Virus record (IMG/VR): IMGVR_UViG_3300025168_000176
Location: 1-43,056 of that record
DNA: 43,056 nucleotides
Strand: one strand, 5' to 3'
Source: a virus
In this document: in pieces, positions 32,638-41,594 of the stretch
Layout: every line of letters begins with the position of its first letter
Numbering within the stretch: the first letter of the stretch is position 1
Notes under the pieces: model-generated
Told to the model about the DNA's origin: nothing
What the model saw: only the letters and a program-made list of their open reading frames with translations
Database searches by the model: none
Made by a program: the position numbers and the translations under genes

Positions 32638-33158
32638 TATATGTACCTCCTATCTAGGTAACTTTGTAAATTAAATTTACTTTTTTTCAATGTAAATCCA
32701 GATTGTGCTGCATCTCTTTGTAGTCCCAACAATCCTTGTTTGACATCTCTATATTCTCCTTCAGCTTGTCTTTGTAAATCAAATGCTGCTCCTTCTCTTT
32801 CTAAGCCTCTTTGATTTTGTTGCATAGCAAACTGTTGTTCCATTTCTGTTTCTTGACTCTTAGCTACATTAGCTAAGTTTGAATTACCTACTTCTTGCAT
32901 AAAATCACTTCTAGTAGCATTATTATTTACAGCGTCTAATAAATTTTGTTGATCATATCCTTCTCTCATCATTCCACCGAGTTTTTTATACCTTTTATCA
33001 ATGTTTTCTGCCGCTCCTTGATAATCACGTTGTGCAGTAGCTGCAAATCCTTTTAATCTACCAATTTTTTTCCTCTCTCTTCTTTTAGCTCTACTAGATC
33101 CGAACCATCCAGCGACCATACTTACTCCCTGCATTACTGCTAATGGGTCTACTACCAT
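32637..33158 (-). CDS. Internal virion protein resembling T7 gp14-type core proteins
   Basis: A 173-residue protein. N-terminal hydrophobic Gly/Ala/Met segment (MVVDPLAVMQGVSMVAGWFG) then a basic patch (SSRAKRRERKK), followed by long Gln-rich helices (QETEMEQQFAMQQNQRGLER). This layout, membrane-insertable start plus glutamine-rich helices, is shared with gp14-like ejection proteins of podoviruses that form a channel in the cell envelope. Preceded by a GGGAGGT site. Gene order (this, a mid-sized protein, then the giant protein) parallels T7 gp14-gp15-gp16. Call is by features and order. Confidence 0.6.
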   Translation of the reverse strand: MVVDPLAVMQGVSMVAGWFGSSRAKRRERKKIGRLKGFAATAQRDYQGAAENIDKRYKKLGGMMREGYDQQNLLDAVNNNATRSDFMQEVGNSNLANVAKSQETEMEQQFAMQQNQRGLEREGAAFDLQRQAEGEYRDVKQGLLGLQRDAAQSGFTLKKSKFNLQSYLDRRYI

Positions 33159-33427
33159 TATTTACCTCCCTCGTGTTTATTAAAATTTAATCCAAATCCA
33201 TATGCTATATCTAACATAGAAAACTTTTTAGCAACATTAAAAGAAGCTGTACGTTTAGCTTTTAATCTAGGATTAGGTATTGTTTTAGGTCCTTCTGGTA
33301 AACCTTCCTCAAATCTAGGATTAGGCATTATTTCAGATTCTTGTTTTAATTCTCCCTCTAACCTAGGATTTTTCATTGTTTTTGATTTTTGTAATATATC
33401 TTTTAATGATTTGTCTTTTTGTAACAT
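33158..33427 (-). CDS. Small basic protein with NPR repeats
   Basis: An 89-residue protein carrying three copies of a repeat centred on N-P-R-L/F: KTMKNPRLEGELKQ, EIMPNPRFEEGLPE, KTIPNPRLKAK. The C-terminal 25 residues (FSMLDIAYGFGLNFNKHEG) are more hydrophobic. The repeats may bind a partner several times. Lies between lysozyme and core-protein genes with an AGGAGA ribosome site. Function unknown. Confidence 0.55.
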   Translation of the reverse strand: MLQKDKSLKDILQKSKTMKNPRLEGELKQESEIMPNPRFEEGLPEGPKTIPNPRLKAKRTASFNVAKKFSMLDIAYGFGLNFNKHEGGK

Positions 33428-33428
33428 T

Positions 33429-33923
33429 CTATTCTCCTATTATATCTTTTATTGCATTAACAAAATCTAATACTCTAACTGGTGTTTGCTTATACCACAA
33501 AGAGTATTTTTTTTCTTTCTTATTAGAATACATTAATTCATCTATAGCTTCTTTATATTCTTTTTGACATAAACATTTCCATGCATTAGGAAACTTTCTA
33601 TACCATTTAGTTCCTAACTGAAAATTAACAGATGTTAATGCTATTTTAAATTCTTTATCATATAAACCTAGTAGAGTACATTGTGTATTACAAGCTTCCA
33701 AAGCTTCTTGTATATCTTCTTTGAACCATTGGTCTATTATTTTATCTGATAGTTTTGTTCCTACTGGGTAAATTTTTATTTCTTCCTTAGTAAGTAAATG
33801 ACCTATACCACCAGTTGGTTTATTTAAAGTGTCTAAATAAACTTCTTTTTTAGAACCTTCACGAAGTTCAATATGTTTATATAAATCTTTTTTAAATATG
33901 CTTACTGTATTAAAAAACATCAT
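33429..33923 (-). CDS. T4-type lysozyme (glycoside hydrolase family 24 muramidase)
   Basis: A 164-residue enzyme that cleaves the glycan of peptidoglycan. Catalytic triad in exact T4 lysozyme spacing: Glu22 in HIELREGSK, Asp31 in VYLDTLN, Thr37 in NKPTGGIGHLL (Glu-x8-Asp-x5-Thr), with G-I-G-H after it. C-terminal helical lobe includes TSVNFQLGTKWYRKFPNAWK, matching the N-x-x-x-N-x-G core of the family. There is no signal peptide or membrane anchor at the N-terminus, and it lies amid virion genes, so it may be carried in the virion to open the wall on entry, or act as endolysin released by the holin. The start overlaps the upstream stop (TAATG). Confidence 0.9.
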   Translation of the reverse strand: MMFFNTVSIFKKDLYKHIELREGSKKEVYLDTLNKPTGGIGHLLTKEEIKIYPVGTKLSDKIIDQWFKEDIQEALEACNTQCTLLGLYDKEFKIALTSVNFQLGTKWYRKFPNAWKCLCQKEYKEAIDELMYSNKKEKKYSLWYKQTPVRVLDFVNAIKDIIGE

Positions 33924-34363
33924 TAAAATCTACTCTTTTTGACTACACCAAAAACAGAACTAGCTATTGATTTAAATGCAACTCTAAATGGTTTATTAGA
34001 TACTTCTCCGTTACTATCTACTTCTTTTAAATTAACTCCCTCTTCATAATCTTTTGGTTTTGGTGCAGTATCATCTTCTGCGTAGATACCTTGTTTAAAT
34101 TCTTTGTCATACCGATCACTCATTGCATCTAGTTCTACTTTTTCATCACGAAATTTTTCATATACACTTCTTTTATCTGTTAACTCTTTAAAACCTTCTG
34201 CACCTTCTTTAAAAGCTAAACCAGCTAATAACGAAGCGTTCATATTGTCTAATAAATTTAAACCTACTTTACCTCTATCTTTTTCTTCTCCACTTGCATC
34301 TAATTCAGCTTTAGCCGCTTTTGCATCATACGCACCTTTTATATTATCTAATTCTGTTGCCAT
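33923..34363 (-). CDS. Putative virion protein, Lys/Glu-rich
   Basis: A 146-residue protein (MATELDNIKGAYDAKAAKAE onward) with charged helices and a middle of NLLDNMNASLLAGLAFKEGA, a short hydrophobic helix. It ends VFGVVKKSRF. Good ribosome site (GGGGGAGGGT) shared with the end of the upstream gene. No family recognised; virion or ejection role is inferred from neighbours. Confidence 0.55.
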   Translation of the reverse strand: MATELDNIKGAYDAKAAKAELDASGEEKDRGKVGLNLLDNMNASLLAGLAFKEGAEGFKELTDKRSVYEKFRDEKVELDAMSDRYDKEFKQGIYAEDDTAPKPKDYEEGVNLKEVDSNGEVSNKPFRVAFKSIASSVFGVVKKSRF

Positions 34364-34365
34364 AT

Positions 34366-35709
34366 TTACCCTCCCCCGCTCGTTGTATTAACCATTGTTA
34401 TATCTAAATCTGTATTATTTGCTAAACTACTATTAGTGTTAGAAAAAGTAACGCTTATGTTTGCATCTGAACCTACCCAAGCTTCTCTAAATTGATGTCT
34501 AAATCTCATATATATTGTTCCTGTTCCTAAATTAAAAGAATGACTTGTATTATATCCAGTGCCATTATTAGCAGTTCCACCTAACCCTGGATCTCCTGTA
34601 GTACTTATAGCAACTCCAAAGTTTAATGCTTGACCAGAATCTTTTGTTAAGCTTATTGTAGTGCTATTATTTGCAGAAGTACCATTTGCTATAGTTCCTG
34701 TTTTATATGCATATGCATACTCACCTGTAGATTCACCTACAAATCCAAAAGCACTTATTGTAAAATCGTTTGGAACGCTCCATGATGAAGAAGAGTTTAA
34801 AGTTGTCACATTGTAAACAGCAGATGTAGCACCTACAGTATCTTGCGTACCACCATTTTCTCCTCTTACTTTTATATTATAAACTGTGTTTGCAGTTAAA
34901 CTAGTTAAATCGTGTGTAAAACTATGGTCAGATACTTGGTTGCTAGTACTTATTGTAGATGTAACTTCGGTAAAACTACTTTGTGCTGCAGTTTTATAAT
35001 AAATTCTTACGGTTTCCGTAACTTGGCAATTACCAGCTATAGTTAATCTTATTGAACTAGATGTTAAAGCTTGTCCAGTTACACTTAAATCACTAGGTAC
35101 TCTAGGTCTAACTCCAGAAATTGTTCCTGCATAATTTACTTTAAATAAAGATTTAGGATTACCGTCCATACTAAAAAACTGATGATCTGGATTGCTAGAA
35201 GCAGTTAAAACAGATGAATTTTCATAAGGTATCCAAGCTGTACTAGCATTAGAAGTTGTGTACATTGTGCTTCCATTAGATAAATCTGGTGATGAATGTT
35301 TTGTTGTTACAGTAGCTGTATGTCCAGTGCTTTCCGTTTCTTTACAAGCTATTAGATAACTACTATGTCCTTTTATATTGTCGGCACTTGTACCCTGTTG
35401 ATATTGGACGTTAAAAGTTGTAGAGGTAGGTGAACTAGTCGTTGTCGTTGTTGTGTCCGTAGTGGTAGTAGTAGACGTCTCATTTACGGTCTTTAAATCT
35501 GAAACGTTTAGTTTTGTTTTTAACCAAGTTCCCATTTTTATATATAAATATTTATTAGGACCTTCTTGTACCAAAACTTTATCTCCATCTACACCTTCAA
35601 AAGCAGAAGGTTTTTCACTAACTTTAGTAGGTAAACTAGTTTCATTCTTAAGATTAGATACAGTCTTAACTGATTTCATTATATTTAATTTGTTATTAAA
35701 CAATGTCAT
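34366..35709 (-). CDS. Virion protein with fibronectin type III domain
   Basis: A 447-residue protein. Residues 35-75 form a small beta region (KVLVQEGPNKYLYIKMGTWL), then a Thr-rich linker (76-98). Residues about 202-303 look like an FnIII domain: VPSDLSVTGQALTSSSIRLT, then VRIYYKTAAQSS, then LTSLTANTVYNIKVRGENGG, with the conserved Tyr, Leu and Ala-N-T-x-Y positions. The C-terminal 140 residues are Gly/Ser/Thr/Asn-rich beta sequence ending TTSGGG. FnIII and Ig-like domains on virion surfaces often help attach to cell-surface glycans. It overlaps the upstream tail gene by 4 bases (ATGA), which suggests a tail or capsid decoration protein. Confidence 0.7.
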   Translation of the reverse strand: MTLFNNKLNIMKSVKTVSNLKNETSLPTKVSEKPSAFEGVDGDKVLVQEGPNKYLYIKMGTWLKTKLNVSDLKTVNETSTTTTTDTTTTTTSSPTSTTFNVQYQQGTSADNIKGHSSYLIACKETESTGHTATVTTKHSSPDLSNGSTMYTTSNASTAWIPYENSSVLTASSNPDHQFFSMDGNPKSLFKVNYAGTISGVRPRVPSDLSVTGQALTSSSIRLTIAGNCQVTETVRIYYKTAAQSSFTEVTSTISTSNQVSDHSFTHDLTSLTANTVYNIKVRGENGGTQDTVGATSAVYNVTTLNSSSSWSVPNDFTISAFGFVGESTGEYAYAYKTGTIANGTSANNSTTISLTKDSGQALNFGVAISTTGDPGLGGTANNGTGYNTSHSFNLGTGTIYMRFRHQFREAWVGSDANISVTFSNTNSSLANNTDLDITMVNTTSGGG

Positions 35710-38138
35710 TTTCTTGTTTTCTCTCTATATACTATTTGTATATCATTTAATTCAAACCCAGCATTTACTAAATTACTATTGTCCCCATCATGTTTAAATA
35801 CCAACCCAAAAGATCTAATATTTTTAAAAGCCGCATTAGATACTGGTATACGTTGAGTACTAAAAGAACTCGTATTGCTTAATACGCTTTGTCCCGAAGA
35901 TAGTAAACTTGTTAAAGTAGTAGTATTTCCATCTACATAACCATATACATCTATGTTAACGCCGTGTTGGTGATTAATATAGATTGAATGTATTTTTTTT
36001 CTAACGTCTGGAGTTTCAAACGTATACTCTTTTGTACGAATTATTTCTCCATTTAAATCTATTGTTTGTGGTGTATCTAACCAATTTTGTGCTTTTATTG
36101 TTCCACTTTGATTTTCATACCAAACTAATCGTCCGTCATTTAAATTAACAAAATTTGTAATGTCGTTAGTAGGAAACTTATCAGAAGAATAAAACCATGC
36201 AAATGTCTTTAAATCGCAAAATAATATTTTACCATTTTTATTAGCTATATATAAAGTTTGTTTGTGAGGTATATAACCTATTACATTATTAGAATCACTA
36301 AAATATGTATCCCAATCTTTAATTTTCTTTTGAGAATTTTCAGACATAAGAATATTAGATATACGCTCTCCGTCATATAAATACACTCCATATTGGTTTA
36401 TCCAAGCAACGAACCCTTCACCTTCTACTACGTGATAAGGCTGTGACACTCCTTTGTACTTATATGTACCTTCTAGATACTCTATGTCACGAGAGCAATT
36501 AATAATATATAAAGTGTTTTGTTTGTACTCTAACAATTTATTCCCAATAGAAGCTAACTTTACAATACTTTCTCCGTCATTAATTTCTACATCAATTAAA
36601 CTATCTAAAGTAAAATAATCAAATTTATTTACTTCTGACTTTAATATAGTATCGTTAGCATTTTTAATATATGAAGTATCGTCTGTTTTTTTATCGTAAA
36701 ATCCTACATTACCTATATAGGCTCTTCTATTTACAATAGTAGATGTTTTGTAACCAGTACCTGCTCTTCCTATTGCTGTGTCTTGTTTTTCTACATATGG
36801 CTCTAAATCTGGTAATGAAAGTAATTTCTTATTAATACTAGATATTTTATCTAAAACATTAGAATATGCTAAAGGGTTAGATGTATATATTGGATCTCCA
36901 GTTAAACTAGAGTGCGATTCAGTAAAAGGTTCAAATGTTTTTTCTCCACCTTTTCTGTAACCTTTTTGAAAATCTACTTCAAATAATAAATATTTTTGTC
37001 CTATTTCTCCGTCTGTTTTTCTAGCCCAATAATAATTAATACCCGACTGAAACGGGTGAGATGGAATTCTTCCTAATATACAATAATACATAGGAACTTT
37101 TTTATCTACAGATGCATTAGTTATAGTGTGATTTATTACAGTACCTATATGCACTGCTACTGATTCTTGATCTTCGTAAACATTTGACGCAAATATTTCA
37201 TAATCATTACCTGGTGCGTTTGTAGTAGAGTGAAAGTTATATATTTCAGAATTTTCATCTACGGTAGAACCTGTCCATATAGCTAATTCTAAACCTCCAT
37301 AACCACTTGTCCATTCTGCGTGTGCATCTAAAAAATTTGTAGTTACATCTAAAGTTTTGTTTACAACATACTCTAATGCGTCGTCTATATCTGCTTCTAC
37401 AAACGTAGTATTGCAAGTAGCTTCTGATTCGTATTCAGCACTAAACCAATCACTTGTACCCATAACAGAATCTACATCATAACCATACCCGTCAGGTGCT
37501 CCATATTGTGCTGCAGGATTAGCTTTAATTGGTGCTATATATGCATTATCAGATTTATATACACTATTGTATGTAGTAGAAGCTTCTAAAGCAGAACTTA
37601 AAGCATTAGTATCTATTCCTAAACTTTTAATAGTTTTAACAAACTTTAATTTTTTAATTTGATTAGTTGTTAAAAAGGGAGTTGTTCCATCAACATAAGG
37701 ACTTACTCTAACTTCACCATCTATAACAGTATATTCTACTTTTGAAGAACCAGTACTACCATATACCATTATATGATTACCCGTAGATAACATAGTGTTA
37801 TTGTCTATATCTAATATTTTTATTTTATAAGCCGAAGGATCGTTAATTAGTAGATATTGCGTTTCGTCTGCATTAACAGCACTAGATATTCTTCTGTCTA
37901 AATTTAAATGTAATAAACCATTTCCGTAGTTTATTGTACTACTAGATATATGGTCATTTGTACCACTTACTGGATAGTTACCCGTATCATCTACCTTACC
38001 TAAAGTTTTAATTTTACCAGCATATTCAACATCAACACCATTTAATATTGCAAATTGATTATCAGCAATATCTCTATTGTTAGTATTGTCGTTTAAACCT
38101 CCACTAAAATCATCTATATTAAGAGCTTTTTTTGGCAC
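35706..38138 (-). CDS. Tail nozzle/stabilisation-type protein
   Basis: An 810-residue protein with GTG start at 38138 after AAAGGATCTGG. The beginning KALNIDDFSGGLNDNTNNRD, then DNQFAILNGVDVEYAGKIKT, is characteristic of large podovirus tail proteins: F-x-G-G-L-N, then Q-x-x-x-x-x-N-x-D-V, then G-x-x-x-x-x-x-G. These are tubular/nozzle or stabilisation proteins (T7 gp12 or P22 gp10-like position). The bulk is beta-rich, with propeller-like repeats such as FVAWINQYGVYLYDGERIS. Role: the tail tube end through which DNA leaves. Exact family uncertain, tail role likely. Confidence 0.65.
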   Translation of the reverse strand: MPKKALNIDDFSGGLNDNTNNRDIADNQFAILNGVDVEYAGKIKTLGKVDDTGNYPVSGTNDHISSSTINYGNGLLHLNLDRRISSAVNADETQYLLINDPSAYKIKILDIDNNTMLSTGNHIMVYGSTGSSKVEYTVIDGEVRVSPYVDGTTPFLTTNQIKKLKFVKTIKSLGIDTNALSSALEASTTYNSVYKSDNAYIAPIKANPAAQYGAPDGYGYDVDSVMGTSDWFSAEYESEATCNTTFVEADIDDALEYVVNKTLDVTTNFLDAHAEWTSGYGGLELAIWTGSTVDENSEIYNFHSTTNAPGNDYEIFASNVYEDQESVAVHIGTVINHTITNASVDKKVPMYYCILGRIPSHPFQSGINYYWARKTDGEIGQKYLLFEVDFQKGYRKGGEKTFEPFTESHSSLTGDPIYTSNPLAYSNVLDKISSINKKLLSLPDLEPYVEKQDTAIGRAGTGYKTSTIVNRRAYIGNVGFYDKKTDDTSYIKNANDTILKSEVNKFDYFTLDSLIDVEINDGESIVKLASIGNKLLEYKQNTLYIINCSRDIEYLEGTYKYKGVSQPYHVVEGEGFVAWINQYGVYLYDGERISNILMSENSQKKIKDWDTYFSDSNNVIGYIPHKQTLYIANKNGKILFCDLKTFAWFYSSDKFPTNDITNFVNLNDGRLVWYENQSGTIKAQNWLDTPQTIDLNGEIIRTKEYTFETPDVRKKIHSIYINHQHGVNIDVYGYVDGNTTTLTSLLSSGQSVLSNTSSFSTQRIPVSNAAFKNIRSFGLVFKHDGDNSNLVNAGFELNDIQIVYREKTRK

Positions 38139-38256
38139 GACCAGATCCTTTAGATTTTTTACCCTTTCCTACATTATGAGATCGTCTGTCTTTATCCATA
38201 GCCGTCCCATTCCAAGGGTTGCCTTTTAGGCTGTTAGTTGTTACTATTTTACTCAT
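38119..38256 (-). CDS. Small basic 45-residue gene
   Basis: A short frame from ATG at 38256 to TAA at 38119, overlapping the metallophosphoesterase end by 8 bases and the tail gene start by 20. The product, MSKIVTTNSLKGNPWNGTAM then RRSHNVGKGKKSKGSGRAKK, is Lys/Gly-rich like the other tiny basic proteins in this arm (near 41600-42126). It fills the only gap here. Function unknown. Confidence 0.6.
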   Translation of the reverse strand: MSKIVTTNSLKGNPWNGTAMDKDRRSHNVGKGKKSKGSGRAKKSS

Positions 38257-39016
38257 TTCCGTCTATTACCTCTCCCCATAAGGATGTTATTCCATCTTTA
38301 ATTTCTACTACTTCTACTTTAAAGTCTCCATTGCTAAACCAGTCAACTATTGCAAAAGCATGTACCCAGTTATGCAATCTTCCCTTTAACCACTTATTAC
38401 TTTCATGAGACATATCTTTTAAACATCCCATAGACCAAGAAGCTATTGTTCCATTTAGTTTAGTTTGAGTATGTCTTTGAACGTCGTGTGTATGTCCATA
38501 TATAACATTCTCTCCATAAGCTTCTAAATGTTTTTTTGCATGATAAGTAGTAGCAAAAGCACCGTGAAAGAAAGTTAAGTTACCAATTTGTATTGGTAGA
38601 TTATAATCTGTGTATTTATAACCTCTTTCTTTTATTCTACATGCTTTTTTAAAACTAAAATCAGACATATAGGGATACTTAGCAACAAAATTATCCACCC
38701 AGAGATCGTGGTTGCCTTGTAATAAATATTTTTTCTTACATCCAACTTCTCTAAGTACGTTATCCCAAACATCTAAACCCTCATTAACTAATCGTATATC
38801 TTCTTCTATAATAGGAATTTGAAACTCTAATGGAGGTAATTTTTTATCTTTATACTTCCAAGCTGAAACAGACTCCCACTCTCCTACATCTCCCAAATTT
38901 ACAAATATATCTGGTTTAACTTTACTTATTGCTTTTACTACACAATTTACAGCTGCATTATCCTGTAATGGAAAATGCGTATCTGGTACTACAATAGCAC
39001 GTTTCGTTATTTTCAA
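38249..39016 (-). CDS. Calcineurin-like metallophosphoesterase
   Basis: A 255-residue enzyme with the full di-metal set: PDTHFP (Asp12, His14), NLGDVGEWE (Asp43), LLQGNHDLW (Asn102, His103), TFFHGAF (His151) and YGHTHDVQRH (His175, His177). This is the standard D-x-H, G-D, G-N-H-D, H, G-H-x-H series of the calcineurin-like phosphoesterases, which hydrolyse phosphomonoesters or phosphodiesters. Substrate is unknown: nucleic acid ends, cyclic nucleotides or phosphoproteins are all possible. It is placed among late virion and lysis genes, an unusual site for a metabolic enzyme. All metal ligands are intact, so it should be active. Confidence 0.9.
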   Translation of the reverse strand: MKITKRAIVVPDTHFPLQDNAAVNCVVKAISKVKPDIFVNLGDVGEWESVSAWKYKDKKLPPLEFQIPIIEEDIRLVNEGLDVWDNVLREVGCKKKYLLQGNHDLWVDNFVAKYPYMSDFSFKKACRIKERGYKYTDYNLPIQIGNLTFFHGAFATTYHAKKHLEAYGENVIYGHTHDVQRHTQTKLNGTIASWSMGCLKDMSHESNKWLKGRLHNWVHAFAIVDWFSNGDFKVEVVEIKDGITSLWGEVIDGNE

Positions 39017-39025
39017 AATGTTCTC

Positions 39026-39397
39026 CTAGTTTTTCTTCTGTATCTTCTCGAAGGAACGCATCCCCCCAAGACCGAGCATACCAAGAAGTACTGTAGTAAG
39101 TGTGCCCATGTCAAACACAGGCAACACTATTTCAATACCGTTAGCATACATTACAAAAGTTAGTAATGGTTGTAGAATAAAATGATACGCCAATGCTATT
39201 GAGCAAACCCAGCCAGTAAATGGCCTCCAACCTGCTACAAATATTGATGTATGACCCGCTTCTACCTTATTAACTTCAAGTTGAGCTTTATTAATTTCTG
39301 CAATTAATTCAGCTTTTTCTTGTTTATCTAAAGTGAATTTATCGACATTTTCTGAAACCTTGTCAATAAGAGTGCCTATTAGATTTAAATTAGGCAT
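39026..39397 (-). CDS. Holin, GTA/HI1416-like three-transmembrane type
   Basis: A 123-residue protein from the ATG at 39397 (a TTG at 39427 would extend it by ten residues). N-terminal charged helix (residues to about 55), then FVAGWRPFTGWVCSIALAYH, the signature G-W-R-P-x-x-G-W-x-C of this holin family, two to three membrane segments (about 57-80, 83-95, 103-118) and a final LGLGGMRSFEKI. It would form holes in the inner membrane and time lysis. It overlaps the upstream coiled-coil gene by 8 bases. A lysozyme gene lies further along the same strand. Charged short tail fits. Confidence 0.8.
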   Translation of the reverse strand: MPNLNLIGTLIDKVSENVDKFTLDKQEKAELIAEINKAQLEVNKVEAGHTSIFVAGWRPFTGWVCSIALAYHFILQPLLTFVMYANGIEIVLPVFDMGTLTTVLLGMLGLGGMRSFEKIQKKN

Positions 39398-39596
39398 CTT
39401 TTTCACAATCTGCGTCACAGTCTTCAAGGGCTTTTAAATATCCTTGTTTCTCTAACAACATTGATTTCACTTCTGTCAAGCGACCTTGCTGTTCTTGAAC
39501 TGATTTTACCAATTCATTATGCTGCTCTACCAATGAATTCATTTCTTCCATTGCTTTTGCTTTTAGATCTACTTTTTTATTTTCGCTTTTAGCCAT
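39390..39596 (-). CDS. Small coiled-coil protein next to the holin
   Basis: A 68-residue, highly charged heptad-repeat protein (VEQHNELVKSVQEQQGRLTE) ending with two close cysteines (EDCDADCEKDA). It overlaps the holin start by 8 bases. No membrane segment is present, so it is not a complete spanin, but a regulator of the holin or a soluble lysis accessory is possible. Unknown family. Confidence 0.55.
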   Translation of the reverse strand: MAKSENKKVDLKAKAMEEMNSLVEQHNELVKSVQEQQGRLTEVKSMLLEKQGYLKALEDCDADCEKDA

Positions 39597-39620
39597 TTTA
39601 CTGGTCTCCTATTTTGGTTA

Positions 39621-41165
39621 TTACTTCTTTTTATTACCGTAAATATCTTTTCTAATCTGAGCTTTTCTTGCTTTACTTTTAGCTATATTAGAAGGCATTG
39701 TTTTGGTTACATAGTTCTTAACTGCTCTACCTCTAGATTTCCAAGAACCACTTACTTCAGTACTTGCTTGTCCTATAGATTTAGCTAAATCGCCATATCC
39801 TCCACCAACAGATGCTTTAGCTGTACTTTTAGCTATCTTACCTACTGTACTATATTTTACACCAGCTATATCAGCACCTATAGATGCTTGTCCTAATACT
39901 GGTATACCCTTTACTCCTACTGTACCTAAAGCAGCTAATGGTAATTTAGCACCAAGTAACTGCACACCTTTTGTGGAAGCAACTTTAGTAGCTTGTTTAG
40001 TAGCTTGAGCTTTAGTTAAATTACCCTGATATCCTCTAGTAGGATTAGTATCTTTCATACTTTGTGCTGTAGTTTGTGGACCTTTATTTTTACTAGTATT
40101 TCTTCCGTAATTAGGGTCCATATTTTTTGATTGTTGATTAATAGTCTTACTTAACTTACCTTGAACTTTTTTATTAGGTTTTGAAGATTGTTGATTTTCA
40201 GTATAACCTAAAGCTGAGTTCATTTGTTTTGTTACTGAATCTTCTACCATTCTAGTATTTTTACTTATAGTATTAGATTGAGCTAGATTTATATTTTGTT
40301 GTCTTATTTCTCCAGCTGATTTTAACTTAATTTCTCTTTTACCTCTTACTTCAACTCCCTGTCTACCAGATATTGGATGTCTACCACCTGGAATTTTTTC
40401 AGTTACGGGTTGATCAGGTAGACCTGGAACTTTTTTCTTAACAGGTGAACCGTCTGGATTTTTTAATTGCCTAGTAGCTGGTACTTTAACATAATTATCA
40501 ACTAAAGTTGGACTAGGACCATCATTTAAACTAACACTTTTATTAAAAGCTTTTGCCATATCCATAGCAATATTCTTTTCTGCTGTTTTAATTAGACTTT
40601 TAGATTTTGGCGTAGTGTAAAAACCTTCTTTATTAAGCTTTCCATAGTTAATATTTTTACCACGTTTAGTAACAGTACCTAATTCTGGAGTTCCAGTAAG
40701 ACCAGGGACAACATTACTTTCACCTGCTATATTAGCTAACTTTGTATACATTGCTTTATTATGAGGTTTTTTATATGCACCCTTAGGAACTACTGGATTA
40801 TCAGGTATATTACCAGGTAATGCCGTACCTCCAGCTTTAGTGGGTTTAATTCCTATAATGTCTGCAGCCGTTTGATTTGGAAGCATAAGACCTTTAGGTC
40901 CTTTGTATGTAGCTTTATTATAAGCACCCGTGATTTTGTTTTTAACGCTTGAGAGAGCCTTTTTAGGACTTTTTAAAACGTTAGCACTAGCATCATAAGT
41001 TGCTTTAGCACCCCTTGAAATAATAGGCAATGCATGTTTTTTAGTTGCGTAAGCACCACCTAAAAGAGCACTTCCACCAAGTAAAATACCTGGAGTTGGA
41101 TCAGTAGTAGTTTGACCTTTTTGTACTTCCTTTCTTCCATTCTTTTTTTTCTTTTTATCTGCCAT
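39621..41165 (-). CDS. Basic low-complexity protein, probably virion-internal
   Basis: A 514-residue, strongly basic protein: starts MADKKKKKNGRKEVQKGQTT, then a Gly/Ala hydrophobic patch (GILLGGSALLGGAYATKKHA), and a long Lys/Thr/Gly/Pro-rich middle. Near the end VQLLGAKLPLAALGTVGVKG is Ala/Gly/Leu-rich, possibly membrane-active. Like several ejection proteins, it combines basic DNA-binding stretches with small hydrophobic patches. A GGGGGAT ribosome site precedes it. Downstream of the tiny basic genes. No family recognised; high positive charge suggests DNA contact in the capsid. Confidence 0.6.
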   Translation of the reverse strand: MADKKKKKNGRKEVQKGQTTTDPTPGILLGGSALLGGAYATKKHALPIISRGAKATYDASANVLKSPKKALSSVKNKITGAYNKATYKGPKGLMLPNQTAADIIGIKPTKAGGTALPGNIPDNPVVPKGAYKKPHNKAMYTKLANIAGESNVVPGLTGTPELGTVTKRGKNINYGKLNKEGFYTTPKSKSLIKTAEKNIAMDMAKAFNKSVSLNDGPSPTLVDNYVKVPATRQLKNPDGSPVKKKVPGLPDQPVTEKIPGGRHPISGRQGVEVRGKREIKLKSAGEIRQQNINLAQSNTISKNTRMVEDSVTKQMNSALGYTENQQSSKPNKKVQGKLSKTINQQSKNMDPNYGRNTSKNKGPQTTAQSMKDTNPTRGYQGNLTKAQATKQATKVASTKGVQLLGAKLPLAALGTVGVKGIPVLGQASIGADIAGVKYSTVGKIAKSTAKASVGGGYGDLAKSIGQASTEVSGSWKSRGRAVKNYVTKTMPSNIAKSKARKAQIRKDIYGNKKK

Positions 41166-41174
41166 TACATCCCC

Positions 41175-41576
41175 CTATTTACGTAAAGATCTATTTAGTT
41201 TTTTGTTTTTTCTAGCAGCGACTCTACCTTTTTTTCTAGCAGCCATACGTTCTCTCATGGTTGTTTTTTTAGTAGTCATACCTTTACCGCTCATTACTTT
41301 TTTAGTTTTACCTATTCTAGATTTTTTCTTAATAGCTTTACCTTGTGCTCTAGTAGCTTTCTTAGTTACTTCTTCTTTGGTTTTAGTGCTATACTTTTTA
41401 CCTTTAAACGTAAAAGTAGCTACACCAGCTTTTTTTCTTTCATTAAACTTTTGACCAAATGTCATTTTACTCTTAGTAGCTGTTTTTGTCATGTTCATTT
41501 TATTCTTTTTTTTCGTTGCTACTTTTTTCTTTGGTCTTCCTACTGTACTTCCGTATGTTCCTGGTCCTTTTGGCAT
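41175..41576 (-). CDS. Lysine-rich histone-tail-like protein
   Basis: A 133-residue protein with about one Lys/Arg in three residues (KKKVATKKKNKMNMTKTATK; AARKKGRVAARKNKKLNRSL). One short folded-looking piece, ATFTFKGKKYSTKTKEE, resembles a beta hairpin found in small phage basic proteins. AAAGGAGAATAAC precedes the ATG. Probably binds DNA, neutralising charge in the capsid or coating host DNA. Family not recognised. Confidence 0.6.
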   Translation of the reverse strand: MPKGPGTYGSTVGRPKKKVATKKKNKMNMTKTATKSKMTFGQKFNERKKAGVATFTFKGKKYSTKTKEEVTKKATRAQGKAIKKKSRIGKTKKVMSGKGMTTKKTTMRERMAARKKGRVAARKNKKLNRSLRK

Positions 41577-41594
41577 GTTATTCTCCTTTATGTT

